Below are positions 25,693 to 35,469 of a stretch of DNA of 64,000 nucleotides, in pieces. Numbering within the stretch: position 1 is the stretch's first letter; each line of letters starts with the position of its first letter. Under the pieces are notes generated by a model, which saw nothing but the letters and a program-made list of their open reading frames with translations, ran no database searches and was not told where the DNA came from. The position numbers were made by a program, and so were the translations under genes. This DNA is from Sulfurospirillaceae bacterium (GTDB taxonomy: Bacteria; Campylobacterota; Campylobacteria; Campylobacterales; Sulfurospirillaceae). The DNA is taken from the NCBI GenBank assembly GCA_028684065.1, contig JAQUGO010000002.1, positions 62,001 to 126,000 on the forward strand, written 5' to 3'.

Positions 25693-27486
25693 TCAATCTA
25701 ATTTCAAAATGGTTAAAAACGCCTCTTGCGGTAATTGTACTTTACCAATTGACTTCATACGTTTTTTACCCTCTTTTTGTTTTTCAAGGAGTTTTCGTTT
25801 TCGGGTAATATCACCGCCATAGCATTTTGCTGTCACGTTTTTACCCATGGATTTAACTGTTTCACGCGCAATAACTTTGGTGCCGATGCTTGCTTGAATT
25901 GCCACTTCAAAAAGCTGTCGTGGAACAATCTCTTTCATCGCTTTGACAAAGTCTCTGCCTCTGGTTTGTGCACTCACACGAGGAACAATAATGGAAAGAG
26001 CATCCACAGGCTCACCCGCTACCAATAAATCAAGCTTCACCAAATCCCCCACCTGATAACCTATCGGCTCATAATCAAAACTCGCATAGCCTTTGGAAAC
26101 AGATTTGAGTTTATCGTAAAAATCCATAACAATTTCATTGAGAGGGATTTCGTATTCAAGTAAAACGCGCTCAGGACTTAAATAATCCATCTTTTTTTGC
26201 GAACCACGTTTGTTATTCATCAAGGTAATGATATTGCCTAAAAATTCTGTCGGAGTTAATACCGTTGCTTTAACGTAAGGCTCTTGAATTTCTTCATACT
26301 CATTAACAGGAGGTAATTGGCTTGGATTTTGAATGTCTATGACCACGCCTTTAGTTGTGGTCACTTTATAGGTAACTGTAGGTGCAGTAGCGATTAAATC
26401 TAAATCAAACTCACGCTCTAAACGCTCTTTAATGACTTCCATATGTAAAAGCCCTAAAAAGCCAACCCGAAAGCCAAAGCCAAGAGCGGCGGAGGTTTCA
26501 GGCTCATAGGAGATACTTGAATCATTCAGTTTGAGCTTATCAAGAGCGTCACGAAGCTCTTCAAATTTATCAGTTTCAATCGGATAGAGTCCTGCAAAAA
26601 CAAATTGTTTGACTTCTTTAAAACCAGCAATTGCTTCTTTCGTTTTATTACGAAAATCCGTAATGGTATCGCCCACTTTAACATCGCCTACATTTTTAAG
26701 ACCTAAAACCACGATGCCTACTTCGCCCGTTTTAATCTCAGGTGTTTTTTCAAGCACCAAAGGATGCGGGTACATCAGGTTTAACACTTCATGTTTTTTA
26801 CCCGTGCCCATGACGTAAACTTCTTGCCCTTTTTTGATACTACCATCATAAACACGTACCAATGCAAGCGCTCCTAAATAGTTATCAAACCAGCTATCAT
26901 AAATTAAAGCTTTCGTTGGGGCATTGGTATTCCCTACAGGAGAAGGAATTTTATCAACGATAGTGTCTAGCAGTTCTCTTATACCTAAACCGCTTTTGGC
27001 ACTAACATTTAATGCATTGCTGCAATCAAGTCCAATTGTATGTTCTATCTCATCTTTGACACGATCTGGGTCTGCAGCGGGAAGGTCGATTTTATTGATA
27101 ACGGGAATAATTTCAAGATTGTTTTCTAAGGCAATGTACACATTGGCAATTGTTTGAGCTTCAACGCCTTGTGAGGCATCCACGACGAGTAAGGCACCAT
27201 CACTTGATGCTAGAGAGCGACTGACTTCATACGAGAAATCAACATGGCCTGGGGTATCAATAAGATTGAGGATATAAATTTGCCCCTCTTTCACATAGGT
27301 TAATCGCACGCTCTGCGCTTTAATCGTAATGCCTCTTTCTTTTTCGATGTCCATTGTGTCCATCATCTGAGCGGTCATTTCGCGCGCACTGACTGCACCA
27401 CACTCTTGAATCAGTCTATCGGCTAATGTGCTTTTCCCATGGTCAATATGGGCAATGATTGAAAAATTTCTAATATATTTTTGCAT
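25693..27486 (-). CDS. lepA: Elongation factor 4 (LepA)
   Basis: 597 residues, full length. GTPase motifs: [14 protein letters not shown] (G1), the RGITIKAQ switch, DTPGHVDF (G3), NKIDLP (G4) and SAKSG (G5). The LepA-specific C-terminal domain ends [16 protein letters not shown]. This ribosome-bound GTPase acts on stalled or back-translocated ribosomes at the membrane. Its ATG overlaps the prs stop by one base (TAATG), showing coupled translation. Confidence 0.97.
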   Translation of the reverse strand: MQKYIRNFSIIAHIDHGKSTLADRLIQECGAVSAREMTAQMMDTMDIEKERGITIKAQSVRLTYVKEGQIYILNLIDTPGHVDFSYEVSRSLASSDGALLVVDASQGVEAQTIANVYIALENNLEIIPVINKIDLPAADPDRVKDEIEHTIGLDCSNALNVSAKSGLGIRELLDTIVDKIPSPVGNTNAPTKALIYDSWFDNYLGALALVRVYDGSIKKGQEVYVMGTGKKHEVLNLMYPHPLVLEKTPEIKTGEVGIVVLGLKNVGDVKVGDTITDFRNKTKEAIAGFKEVKQFVFAGLYPIETDKFEELRDALDKLKLNDSSISYEPETSAALGFGFRVGFLGLLHMEVIKERLEREFDLDLIATAPTVTYKVTTTKGVVIDIQNPSQLPPVNEYEEIQEPYVKATVLTPTEFLGNIITLMNNKRGSQKKMDYLSPERVLLEYEIPLNEIVMDFYDKLKSVSKGYASFDYEPIGYQVGDLVKLDLLVAGEPVDALSIIVPRVSAQTRGRDFVKAMKEIVPRQLFEVAIQASIGTKVIARETVKSMGKNVTAKCYGGDITRKRKLLEKQKEGKKRMKSIGKVQLPQEAFLTILKLD

Positions 27487-28415
27487 TAAATGAACAATCC
27501 ATTGACACTTTCATTGTGGTAAACACGTCGAATAACTTCTGCAAAGACAGGAGCAACACTGAGGACTTTGATTTTATCAATGTTTTGTTTGAGAGGAATG
27601 GTATCGGAGACAACAAGTTCATCTAACTCGCCTTTTTCAATGCGCTCATAAGCAGGTCCACTAAGAACCGCATGGGTACAGCACGCCATGACACTTGCCG
27701 CACCTTTTTTCTTTAAAACCTCAGCCGCTTTGACAATGGTTCCAGCCGTATCAATCATATCATCGACTAAAATAACATCCTTACCTACCACATCACCAAT
27801 GATATTCATGACCTCAGATTCATTGGCTTTTTCTCTACGTTTATCAACAATTACCATATCAACTCCTAAAAGCTTCGCAAAACTTCTAGCACGTGCTACG
27901 CCTCCAATATCAGGACTTGCGATAATCGGATTTTTAAGATTTTTTGCTTTAACATAGTCATTAAAGACAATAGAACCATAAAGATTGTCCACAGGTATAT
28001 CAAAAAAACCTTGAATTTGACCCGCATGTAGATCAATGGTTACAACCCTGTCAATACCTGCTGTTTGAATCATATTGGCAACAAGTTTAGCTGTAATTGG
28101 AACACGAGGTGCAGCTTTTCTATCTTGTCTAGCATACCCAAAATAAGGCATAATCGCCGTAATGGTACTCGCTGAACTTCGGCGTAACGCATCGGTTAAA
28201 ATTAATAATTCCATTAAGTTTATATTGGCTGGAGCACATGTTGATTGAATGATAAACACATCTTTACCACGAACACTTTCACTCACTTGAACACTAATTT
28301 CACCATCGCTAAATCTTTTAATTTCAGCCGCTGAAAGTGGTAATGAAAGATGTTTTGCCACTCTTTTAGCAAACTCTGGATTTGCCGTTCCTGCAAAGAC
28401 TTTATAGCCTCTCAT
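27486..28415 (-). CDS. prs: Ribose-phosphate pyrophosphokinase
   Basis: 309 residues. It makes PRPP from ribose 5-phosphate and ATP for nucleotide, His and Trp synthesis. The flexible loop/ATP region [11 protein letters not shown], the ribose-phosphate loop DDMIDTAGT and the allosteric-site regions are all present. Length is standard. It is the first gene of the leftward prs-lepA-comF run. Confidence 0.97.
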   Translation of the reverse strand: MRGYKVFAGTANPEFAKRVAKHLSLPLSAAEIKRFSDGEISVQVSESVRGKDVFIIQSTCAPANINLMELLILTDALRRSSASTITAIMPYFGYARQDRKAAPRVPITAKLVANMIQTAGIDRVVTIDLHAGQIQGFFDIPVDNLYGSIVFNDYVKAKNLKNPIIASPDIGGVARARSFAKLLGVDMVIVDKRREKANESEVMNIIGDVVGKDVILVDDMIDTAGTIVKAAEVLKKKGAASVMACCTHAVLSGPAYERIEKGELDELVVSDTIPLKQNIDKIKVLSVAPVFAEVIRRVYHNESVNGLFI

Positions 28416-28563
28416 AATAAATATCCTTTACGTCAAAAAGTTACTTATTTTACCCCAAAGGGACTTAAAATCTCTTTTTGAAACATTCAAGATTAGTTCA
28501 TTAACATTCTCTTAACAAAAGAGTGCCATAATAACATTACTTCAATGGAGAAAGGATTTTTTA

Positions 28564-29400
28564 ATGAATAGTTTAAGACGTTTCATATCCTTATGTATCA
28601 CATTATCTTTTTTAATCATGAGCTATACAGGTATTTTACTCTTTATATCACCAAAGGGACGTGTAGCAAATTGGACAAATTGGGAACTCTTCGGTTTGGA
28701 TAAAACACAATACACTAACTTACATGTTAGCTTTATGGTACTTTTTTTAATAGGGATGATGTTTCACCTTTATCTCAATTGGTCACCACTAATATGTTAC
28801 TTAAAAAACAAAGCACGCACGTTTAGCCTCTTGACCAAAGAATTTTTATTTGCTTTTGGTATTAATTTACTGTTTATTGTTGGAACGCTTTACTATTGGA
28901 CACCTTTTGATCAGTTTTTAGATTTTCAAGATGATGTCAAAGCCAGTTGGGAGCAAAAAGCTAATAAAGCACCTTATGGCCATGCAGAGCTTTCAAACAT
29001 CAAAGATTTTTCGGAAAAAACAGGTGCAAATACCGCTGATATTGTCGCACAATTGACTGCTAAAAAACTCAAAGGTGTGGATTTAGAAAAGAGCATCGCT
29101 CAAATTGCACGAGAAAATGGTCGTTCACCTGCACAACTCTTTGAAATGATTGATATAACCAAAAAAAATAATTCCAATGCAACCACAAGCACTACTATGG
29201 TACCGTTAAAAGAAGGTGGAGGCTATGGAAAATTGACCTTACAAACAGCATGTGAGCAATATGCACTAGAATTTAGCACCGTGCAAACTCAGCTAAAAGA
29301 AAAAGGCTTTGAAGCCAATCCAACAAATACATTACGCGAGATAGCTGATGCGTTACATGTAAGTCCGATTGAGCTTTTAGATATGCTTCGTAAACCATAG
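28564..29400 (+). CDS. DUF4405-family membrane protein with duplicated C-terminal helical repeat
   Basis: 278 residues. The N-terminal half has three membrane helices with candidate heme-ligand histidines in TNLHVSFM and FHLYLNW, the pattern of DUF4405/cytochrome-b561-like domains. The soluble C-terminal half looks like two copies of one helical unit: one ends IAQIARENGRSPAQLFEMI, the other IADALHVSPIELLDML. The second copy carries a TTACATGTAA palindrome (29353-29362). A role in membrane electron transfer is suggested by the family; the repeats may bind a partner. AGAAAGGA precedes the ATG. Confidence 0.7.
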   Translation: MNSLRRFISLCITLSFLIMSYTGILLFISPKGRVANWTNWELFGLDKTQYTNLHVSFMVLFLIGMMFHLYLNWSPLICYLKNKARTFSLLTKEFLFAFGINLLFIVGTLYYWTPFDQFLDFQDDVKASWEQKANKAPYGHAELSNIKDFSEKTGANTADIVAQLTAKKLKGVDLEKSIAQIARENGRSPAQLFEMIDITKKNNSNATTSTTMVPLKEGGGYGKLTLQTACEQYALEFSTVQTQLKEKGFEANPTNTLREIADALHVSPIELLDMLRKP

Positions 29401-29469
29401 AGTTTGACAAGGACTCTAAGCACCAAAGGTGCGCGGGCTTTCTGCCGAAGAAAACTCAGCGTTAGCGTA

Positions 29470-29494
29470 GTTTTTAAAGCTTTGCTTTAAAAAC
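29470..29494 (+). repeat. Inverted repeat between DUF4405 and EF-hand genes
   Basis: GTTTTTAAAGC pairs with GCTTTAAAAAC around TTT. It lies 29 bases before the EF-hand gene start and has no T-tract, so it is probably an mRNA structure rather than a terminator. Confidence 0.4.
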
Positions 29495-29522
29495 GTGTCA
29501 ACCAAATAAAAAAGGATACGTT

Positions 29523-29858
29523 ATGAAACATTATTTTCGTTATGTGGCACTATTAAGTGTCGTGGCAAGTCTTTCATTTGCAGTCGAGGCACTACCAACA
29601 ACAAGAGGGCCTATGAGTTTTAGTGTTTATGATACTAATAAAGATGGCGTTATCAGCGAAGAAGAGTTCTACGCTGTTAAAGCAGCTCGTATGCAAAATA
29701 AAGCAGATGCAGGAATGCCAATGCGCAATGCAGGAAATTCCCCAGACTTTACTTTTTTTGATACCAATAAAGATGGAAAAATAACCCCTGAAGAGCTTCA
29801 AAAAGGACAAGCAACACAAATGCAAAACCGTCCTAAAGGAATGGGTAGAGCCCAATAA
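29523..29858 (+). CDS. Exported EF-hand calcium-binding protein
   Basis: 111 residues. An N-terminal signal peptide (YVALLSVVASLSFAVEA) is followed by two EF-hand loops, DTNKDGVISEEE and DTNKDGKITPEE, with all metal-ligand positions filled. It is probably a periplasmic calcium-binding protein. It follows the DUF4405 gene in the same direction and may belong to the same unit. AAAGGA precedes the ATG. Confidence 0.8.
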   Translation: MKHYFRYVALLSVVASLSFAVEALPTTRGPMSFSVYDTNKDGVISEEEFYAVKAARMQNKADAGMPMRNAGNSPDFTFFDTNKDGKITPEELQKGQATQMQNRPKGMGRAQ

Positions 29859-29861
29859 CAC

Positions 29862-29881
29862 TAGGGCGATTATTCGCCCTA
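29862..29881. terminator. Convergent terminator hairpin
   Basis: TAGGGCGA pairs with TCGCCCTA around TTAT, overlapping the stop of the leftward transporter gene. It separates the EF-hand unit from the 40-kb leftward array. Confidence 0.65.
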
Positions 29882-30244
29882 ACCTGCTCGACTTGAAATA
29901 AAAATACCAAGTACCACTAATGCTAACCCTAAAATTTTATAAAAATTTACGCTCTCTGCAAATAAAAAAACCGATAAAATAAAAACAATTACAAACGTAA
30001 GTCCCATAAAAGGATAAGCATAACTCAACTCAAATTTTGTCATCGCTGCCATCCAACACATAGAAGCTAAGAAAGCAGAAACAAATCCACTTAAGATAAA
30101 AGGATCTAAAAAAAGTTTGAGTAAAAAGATAATTTTAGCCAAACTCTCATCGGGTAGGTGTCCAAAAATAGGTATGCGCCATTTGATAATCAATTGTCCA
30201 TAAACAGTAAAAAAAATCGTCCCAAAAATATATAAATGTGCCAT
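29879..30244 (-). CDS. SMR/EamA-like small membrane transporter
   Basis: 121 residues with four membrane helices, of the small multidrug-resistance/EamA half-transporter type. The conserved end of helix 4 region (SYAYPFMGLTFVIVFILS) resembles ArnE/ArnF-like lipid-sugar flippases more than EmrE. Start ATG 30244 overlaps the aminotransferase stop (TAATG); the longer frame from 30277 is unlikely. In this glycan cluster it may flip an undecaprenyl-phosphate sugar. Confidence 0.75.
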   Translation of the reverse strand: MAHLYIFGTIFFTVYGQLIIKWRIPIFGHLPDESLAKIIFLLKLFLDPFILSGFVSAFLASMCWMAAMTKFELSYAYPFMGLTFVIVFILSVFLFAESVNFYKILGLALVVLGIFISSRAG

Positions 30245-31377
30245 TAGTGCTTGCTCCATTCTACGATGACATCGCACACTTCTGCAATTTCTTTTTCACT
30301 TAAGCCAAAATACATTGGCAAGCGTACCAAACGCTCACTCTCTTTGGTTGTGTAATTATCATTTTCAAAAAAACGTCCAAATTTTAAACCAGCAGGGGCC
30401 GAATGCAATGGAATATAATGAAAAACAGCACCAATAGAAAGTGCTTTAAAAGCATCTAAAAGTTGTGTTCTCGCATCTAAATCTTTGACTTTTAGGTAAA
30501 ACATATGTGCATTATGCACACACTCTTTAGGCATAAAAGGAAGTTCAATGAAACCTTTTTTGGCAAGAGGAAGTAACGTTTCATAGTAGCATTTCCAGTT
30601 TTTCATACGCGCTTCTTGAATCACATCGCTCATCTCTAATTGTCCCCAAAGATACGCTGCTTGCAATTCACATGGCAAATAACTACTTCCAATATCAACC
30701 CAACTGTATTTATCCACCATTCCTCTAAAAAACTGACTACGATTAGTTCCTTTTTCTCTGATAATTTCAGCTCTCTGAAGGAAACGCTCATCATTAATCA
30801 ATAAAAGACCACCTTCACCACCACTTGTAACATTTTTAGTTTCATGAAAACTATAAGCACCCAAGTGGCCAATTGTTCCAAGTGCTTTACCTTTATAGGT
30901 GCTCGCAAAACCTTGTGCAGCATCTTCAACCACAAAAAGGCCATGTTTATCAGCAATCGCCATAATTGTATCCATCTCGCATGCAACACCTGCATAGTGA
31001 ACCGGAACTATCGCTTTTGTTTTGGGAGTAATAGCACGCTCAATTAACTTTTCATCGATATTAAGTGTATCAGGTCTTATATCAACAAAAACAATAGTAG
31101 CACCACGAAGAGCAAAAGCATCAGCCGTACTTACAAAAGTATAGCTTGGCATAATGACTTCATCACCTTCTTTGATGTCCAACAAAAGTGCGGCCATTTC
31201 AAGAGCATGTGTACACGAAGGAGTCAATAATGTTTTCTTACATGACAAACGCTCTTCAAACCATTGTTGGCATCGTTTGCTAAAAGCACCATCGCCTGAA
31301 ATTTTTAAACTTTTCATCGCTTCTAAGACATATTTTTCTTCAAGTCCTGCAAAAGGGGGTTTATTAAAATGAATCAT
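30244..31377 (-). CDS. dTDP-4-amino-4,6-dideoxygalactose-type transaminase
   Basis: 377 residues of the PLP-dependent DegT/DnrJ/EryC1 sugar aminotransferases. The PLP-lysine motif reads SFHETKNVTSGGEGGLL, the exact style of RffA/WecE. The N-terminus IHFNKPPFAG also fits WecE. The enzyme would transfer an amino group from Glu to a 4-keto-6-deoxy nucleotide sugar for a surface glycan. Its start overlaps the WbqC-family stop by four bases. Confidence 0.88.
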   Translation of the reverse strand: MIHFNKPPFAGLEEKYVLEAMKSLKISGDGAFSKRCQQWFEERLSCKKTLLTPSCTHALEMAALLLDIKEGDEVIMPSYTFVSTADAFALRGATIVFVDIRPDTLNIDEKLIERAITPKTKAIVPVHYAGVACEMDTIMAIADKHGLFVVEDAAQGFASTYKGKALGTIGHLGAYSFHETKNVTSGGEGGLLLINDERFLQRAEIIREKGTNRSQFFRGMVDKYSWVDIGSSYLPCELQAAYLWGQLEMSDVIQEARMKNWKCYYETLLPLAKKGFIELPFMPKECVHNAHMFYLKVKDLDARTQLLDAFKALSIGAVFHYIPLHSAPAGLKFGRFFENDNYTTKESERLVRLPMYFGLSEKEIAEVCDVIVEWSKH

Positions 31378-32066
31378 ACATTCCTACTTTTCATAAAATT
31401 TATGGCATTTTCGCCTTCATTCAAAATCAAATCAACGATGCTCACACCATGCTCAAACGGTGGAAACAACTGATGATATTCTTCATACCCACTATAATCC
31501 ATCCATTCAACCTCAATTCCTGCTTCTTTAAAAATAGATTCATCCAAATAATCCCGTGCAGCAGGGCCACTAAGGTATGTGGTAGCACCCAAATCTTGGC
31601 ATAAAGCTAAAAGTCTTTCACTTTTACCATCTGCCAAGACAAATTCTCTCGAATCTCTAATCACTGTTTTAATTCCTACCATCGCACAAATAGCATCTAT
31701 AAAATGACGATTTATTTCACTAATGCCTTCTTGTGTAGCACCCATATATAAGCTTTCAAATTGCTCTTTATAGGCTTTAAAATGAGGAGCTTTGGCATAA
31801 TTTTGTGAAATACTTCGCCAGTGATTGATATGCCATTTTGCATCTATAATCTTCGTTTCATTGATTTTCTGGTGTAAACTCTCTTGACGTACAGGAATAC
31901 TTAACCACTGCAAACCATTTTGTGTTTTGATTTTATTGCGATTACGCCAGTCATTTTTAGTGTATTGCATGTCATCATACAATACAAACTCATCCACACT
32001 GCCGATAATGTCAAAATATCCCTTCCAAGGGATATAATTGGACTGTAAAATAGCTACTTTTTTCAT
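31374..32066 (-). CDS. WbqC-family protein
   Basis: 230 residues. The opening AILQSNYIPWKGYFDII and the segment DDMQYTKNDWRNRNKI are characteristic of the WbqC family found in O-antigen and glycan clusters. The biochemical role is not firmly known; these proteins are thought to act in making or attaching modified amino sugars. It overlaps both neighbours by four bases. Confidence 0.85.
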   Translation of the reverse strand: MKKVAILQSNYIPWKGYFDIIGSVDEFVLYDDMQYTKNDWRNRNKIKTQNGLQWLSIPVRQESLHQKINETKIIDAKWHINHWRSISQNYAKAPHFKAYKEQFESLYMGATQEGISEINRHFIDAICAMVGIKTVIRDSREFVLADGKSERLLALCQDLGATTYLSGPAARDYLDESIFKEAGIEVEWMDYSGYEEYHQLFPPFEHGVSIVDLILNEGENAINFMKSRNV

Positions 32067-32992
32067 AAATTGATTGTTTCCTGAATGATATATAAGGGAC
32101 GATGCTTGACTTCATCAAAAATTTTACCAATGTAAAGACCAGTAATACCAATAATGGCAAATAATAGACCAAACATAAAGAACATAGAGACCATTAAACT
32201 CGTCCAACCCTCTGCTGGGGTATGAAAGAAAAAGTAACGCACCACTAACCAAAAAGCAAACAACATACTTATCGTTGAAATGGTAAAACCTAATTCAATG
32301 GAAAGCCTAAGAGGTTTGTTAGAATGTGAAATTATCGAGTCAATTGCCAATTTAATCAGTTTTCGAAGATTATAGGAAGACTGTCCATGGGCACGACTGG
32401 CGTGGGCAATTTCTATCTCAGTTTTCTTAAAACCTACCATACGTGCAAACAGTAAAAAATCGCGACTGTGTTCACGGTAACGATTAATTGTATCGACCAC
32501 TTTTCGAGCATAAATACCAAAATTGGCAATCGTATTGTCATGTTTGGTTTCTGTAAAATATTCGAGTACTTTATTAAATATTTTAGAGCCCAATTGCTTA
32601 AGAAAGCTGTCTTGTCTTTCAACACGTCGTCCAAAGACAATGTCATAACCCTCACTTGCCTTAGCATAGAGTTTTAAAATCTCTTCAGGTTGATCTTGTA
32701 AGTCACAATCCATAACAACAACCCATTCACCTTTGGCATAATCAAGTCCTGCTGTTATCGCATAGTGCTGACCAAAATTTCGGGAAAGATTGATACCTTT
32801 AACGCGACTATCTTTATGACAAATTGTTTCAATAACTTCCCACGAGTTTTGAGGACATGCATCATTAACAAAAATAATTTCGAACTGGTCTGTGATTTGT
32901 GAAAGTGCATTGACTAAGCGTTCATGCAGTTCAAACAAACATGCTTTACACCCATATATTGGAGAAACAACGCTTATCTTCAGAGGCTCCAC
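32063..32992 (-). CDS. GtrB/DPM1-like polyprenyl-phosphate glycosyltransferase (GT2)
   Basis: 309 residues. The GT-A catalytic domain has SVVSPIYG, FVNDACPQ and the metal-binding VVMDCDLQDQPEEI. Two C-terminal membrane helices follow, as in GtrB and ArnC. It probably moves a sugar from a nucleotide to undecaprenyl phosphate at the inner membrane, the donor for the neighbouring multi-pass protein. Confidence 0.88.
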   Translation of the reverse strand: MEPLKISVVSPIYGCKACLFELHERLVNALSQITDQFEIIFVNDACPQNSWEVIETICHKDSRVKGINLSRNFGQHYAITAGLDYAKGEWVVVMDCDLQDQPEEILKLYAKASEGYDIVFGRRVERQDSFLKQLGSKIFNKVLEYFTETKHDNTIANFGIYARKVVDTINRYREHSRDFLLFARMVGFKKTEIEIAHASRAHGQSSYNLRKLIKLAIDSIISHSNKPLRLSIELGFTISTISMLFAFWLVVRYFFFHTPAEGWTSLMVSMFFMFGLLFAIIGITGLYIGKIFDEVKHRPLYIIQETINL

Positions 32993-33014
32993 GACTAACC
33001 CTTTATATGTAAAA

Positions 33015-34736
33015 TTATGGAGCCATAATTATACGCTTTTTCTTCCTAGGTTCAGCTTTAGTTTTTTGAACATAAAGTGGATTTTTTTCGAAGACAATAA
33101 TCGTATAGTTACCAAATGTAAATTGTTCAATGGGGTCTGGCATATTCATCTTTTTCATACCATTGTAAAAGTCATCAATATCATCCCCGTTGGCCAAAAA
33201 GAAGACTTTGCCTGGAGTTGAATCTTTTTGATACCAGCCATCACTGGAAAGCCATGTTTCTGCACTTAACCCCGTATCAGTAAATTTAATCGGCCGTATA
33301 TCGACTTCACCATCACTAAATACTGTGTACATATGCGAGTCCCAATACGTTGCATAGCCAAAATGTAAATCATGGTTTTTGAGTTCCTCAACCAAGGCAA
33401 TACGCTCATCAACAATACATCTCCAACCCTTAGGTGAAACATAGTTCCACGACAAAGCAAGCGAAATAGCTAAACATAAGGATAAGACGAGCTTAACAAA
33501 GACAGGGAAAAAGCGCCACATAATAACATTTGAAAGCAATATCATCATAATAAAAGGAGAAATATAACGAATATTATTGCGTGCAGCCCATGCATGCTCG
33601 TGTAGTGATGTTGTAGAGTACAATAACATAATAATGGCAAACCCAACATAGGAATAAAGAACGGTCATACGCTCAGATGAGCTCATCTGATAAAAATATT
33701 TTTTCACATACAATGCGGGAAAAAGTAAAACCATGGGATAGAGAAAAAATTTGGCTAAAGAAACAACACCCTCGACAGAAGAGATGAGTACACCATCATT
33801 CCACTCTCCTCCTATAAAATTGATTAACCCTAAAAAGGCGTGGGCTACGTGAACGGGAAGGGCTTCAAGTGGCATTAATTCTGCTTTATTAGCTCCACCA
33901 GAAAAATGTAAACTCTCCAATAATGAGTAATGTGCAATGGTTGCAATACCAATGACTGCCATAGCACATATAAAAATAACTACTTTTTTAATCGATAATA
34001 ATTTCATCACCGATTCATTAAAAGTTTTGACACTATCTCTTGCCAAATAGACCATCAGTGCCAGTGCTCCAAAAAAAGGTGCCACATAATAGACAATAAA
34101 ACGAATAGGATTGGCTAAAACCAAAAGATACAAGAGTATCAGAAAAAGAAAAAAGGCTTTAATTTTAGTTGATTTACGAATTACATGAGGACTGAGCTTT
34201 CGAAACATGTACAAAAAAGCAATCATAAAGATAAAATACCACGTATACGCCGCTTCTCCATAAAGCTCTCGCAAATACATCGGAGAGTAGCCAATGCAAA
34301 CAACAACGCTACCCATTAATGCAGAAGCGCGAGAGAGCATAAGTGCTCTAAAAAAATTGTAAATAAAAACAACCATAAATATACTGACGATAAAAACAGT
34401 GAAAGCATGTGCAAAATAGCCATTTTTGCCTAAAAGAACCCAAGGAATAACTAACGCTTGTTTATAAAATACCCATAAATCATTATTAACATACCACCAG
34501 TGACTGGGAAAAAAACTGCCCTCTAGCACAATCTCCTCAGCTAAAATATTGGCTATAGCTGCATCTGAATTAAAAAAAGCACGGTAGGTTTTAAAAATAT
34601 AAAAACTAATTTCATAAAGCACAAAAGAAAGCAATACTGCCGCTAAAAAAGTAGGTAAATACTGTTGAAGCCATTGTAACTTGGTTCTTTTATGTGAAAG
34701 ACTACTTATTTTCTCTTTACTTGATTTCATTAACAC
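33015..34736 (-). CDS. Multi-pass membrane protein, probable GT-C glycosyltransferase
   Basis: 573 residues with about eleven membrane helices. The first periplasmic loop contains FFNSDAAIANILAEE followed by FFPSHWWYVNNDLWV, the acidic-residue pattern typical of GT-C enzymes that use lipid-linked sugars. The C-terminal part is a soluble domain. Adjacent GtrB-like and SMR-like genes suggest a GtrABC-type glycosylation module. The acceptor is unknown (LPS, S-layer or flagellin). It overlaps the LOG-family gene by seven bases. Confidence 0.65.
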   Translation of the reverse strand: MLMKSSKEKISSLSHKRTKLQWLQQYLPTFLAAVLLSFVLYEISFYIFKTYRAFFNSDAAIANILAEEIVLEGSFFPSHWWYVNNDLWVFYKQALVIPWVLLGKNGYFAHAFTVFIVSIFMVVFIYNFFRALMLSRASALMGSVVVCIGYSPMYLRELYGEAAYTWYFIFMIAFLYMFRKLSPHVIRKSTKIKAFFLFLILLYLLVLANPIRFIVYYVAPFFGALALMVYLARDSVKTFNESVMKLLSIKKVVIFICAMAVIGIATIAHYSLLESLHFSGGANKAELMPLEALPVHVAHAFLGLINFIGGEWNDGVLISSVEGVVSLAKFFLYPMVLLFPALYVKKYFYQMSSSERMTVLYSYVGFAIIMLLYSTTSLHEHAWAARNNIRYISPFIMMILLSNVIMWRFFPVFVKLVLSLCLAISLALSWNYVSPKGWRCIVDERIALVEELKNHDLHFGYATYWDSHMYTVFSDGEVDIRPIKFTDTGLSAETWLSSDGWYQKDSTPGKVFFLANGDDIDDFYNGMKKMNMPDPIEQFTFGNYTIIVFEKNPLYVQKTKAEPRKKKRIIMAP

Positions 34737-35464
34737 TCTTTATTGGATAAAAATTCTATAGCCTTTTTGTAATACGCTGAATTCTGAAGCCCAGCATTTT
34801 TTAATTCATTGAGATACAATACAAGCCTTTCATCAATCTGCGTTACTATTTCTTCTTTTGAGTCACTTACGATAATAAGTTCTAAATCTTTCACAGAAAT
34901 AGTATGATGTTCTACCATGGTCGTTTGAATAAAATCCATCAGTTTTTCCCAATATGATGCCCCATAAAGAAAAATACTAATTTTTGCAATTTTACCTGTT
35001 TGTGTGAGTGTTAATGCTTCAAACAACTCATCTAATGTCCCAAAACCACCTGGAAAGATAACATACGCAAGTGAATATTTGATTAACATGACTTTTCGCA
35101 CAAAAAAATAATCAAAACTTAGCTGTTTAGTTGTGTAAGGGTTACTTTGTTGTTCATGAGGGAGATTAATATTGAGCCCGATTGATTGGCATGCATGGGA
35201 GTCATATGCTCCTTTATTGGCCGCTTCCATAATACCGTGAGAACCACCAGTAACGATAGAATACCCTTTAGAACCAAGCATATTTGCAAGCGTGTAGGCC
35301 TCTTTACAATATGGGTTACTCTCATCAAATCGTGCGCTTCCAAAAAAAGTAACAGAAGGTCCTAAATCTTCAAGTTCATCAAAGCCTTTTGCAAAATCTG
35401 AAACAATACGAAAAAGGCTTGATTCTGTCGAACTTTGAGTATCTTTAATATAGTTATGATGCAT
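34730..35464 (-). CDS. LOG-family protein (TIGR00730, nucleotide 5'-monophosphate phosphoribohydrolase-like)
   Basis: 244 residues. It shows the LOG-family motifs GGSHGIMEAANKGA and PGGFGTLDELFEALTLTQTGK, with the catalytic Arg and Glu regions preserved. Relatives hydrolyse cytokinin-type or purine nucleotide monophosphates; the bacterial substrate is often an ordinary AMP-like nucleotide. It sits between fliY and the glycan genes, a few bases from each, and may simply share their transcript. Confidence 0.85.
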   Translation of the reverse strand: MHHNYIKDTQSSTESSLFRIVSDFAKGFDELEDLGPSVTFFGSARFDESNPYCKEAYTLANMLGSKGYSIVTGGSHGIMEAANKGAYDSHACQSIGLNINLPHEQQSNPYTTKQLSFDYFFVRKVMLIKYSLAYVIFPGGFGTLDELFEALTLTQTGKIAKISIFLYGASYWEKLMDFIQTTMVEHHTISVKDLELIIVSDSKEEIVTQIDERLVLYLNELKNAGLQNSAYYKKAIEFLSNKEC

Positions 35465-35469
35465 CGTAT

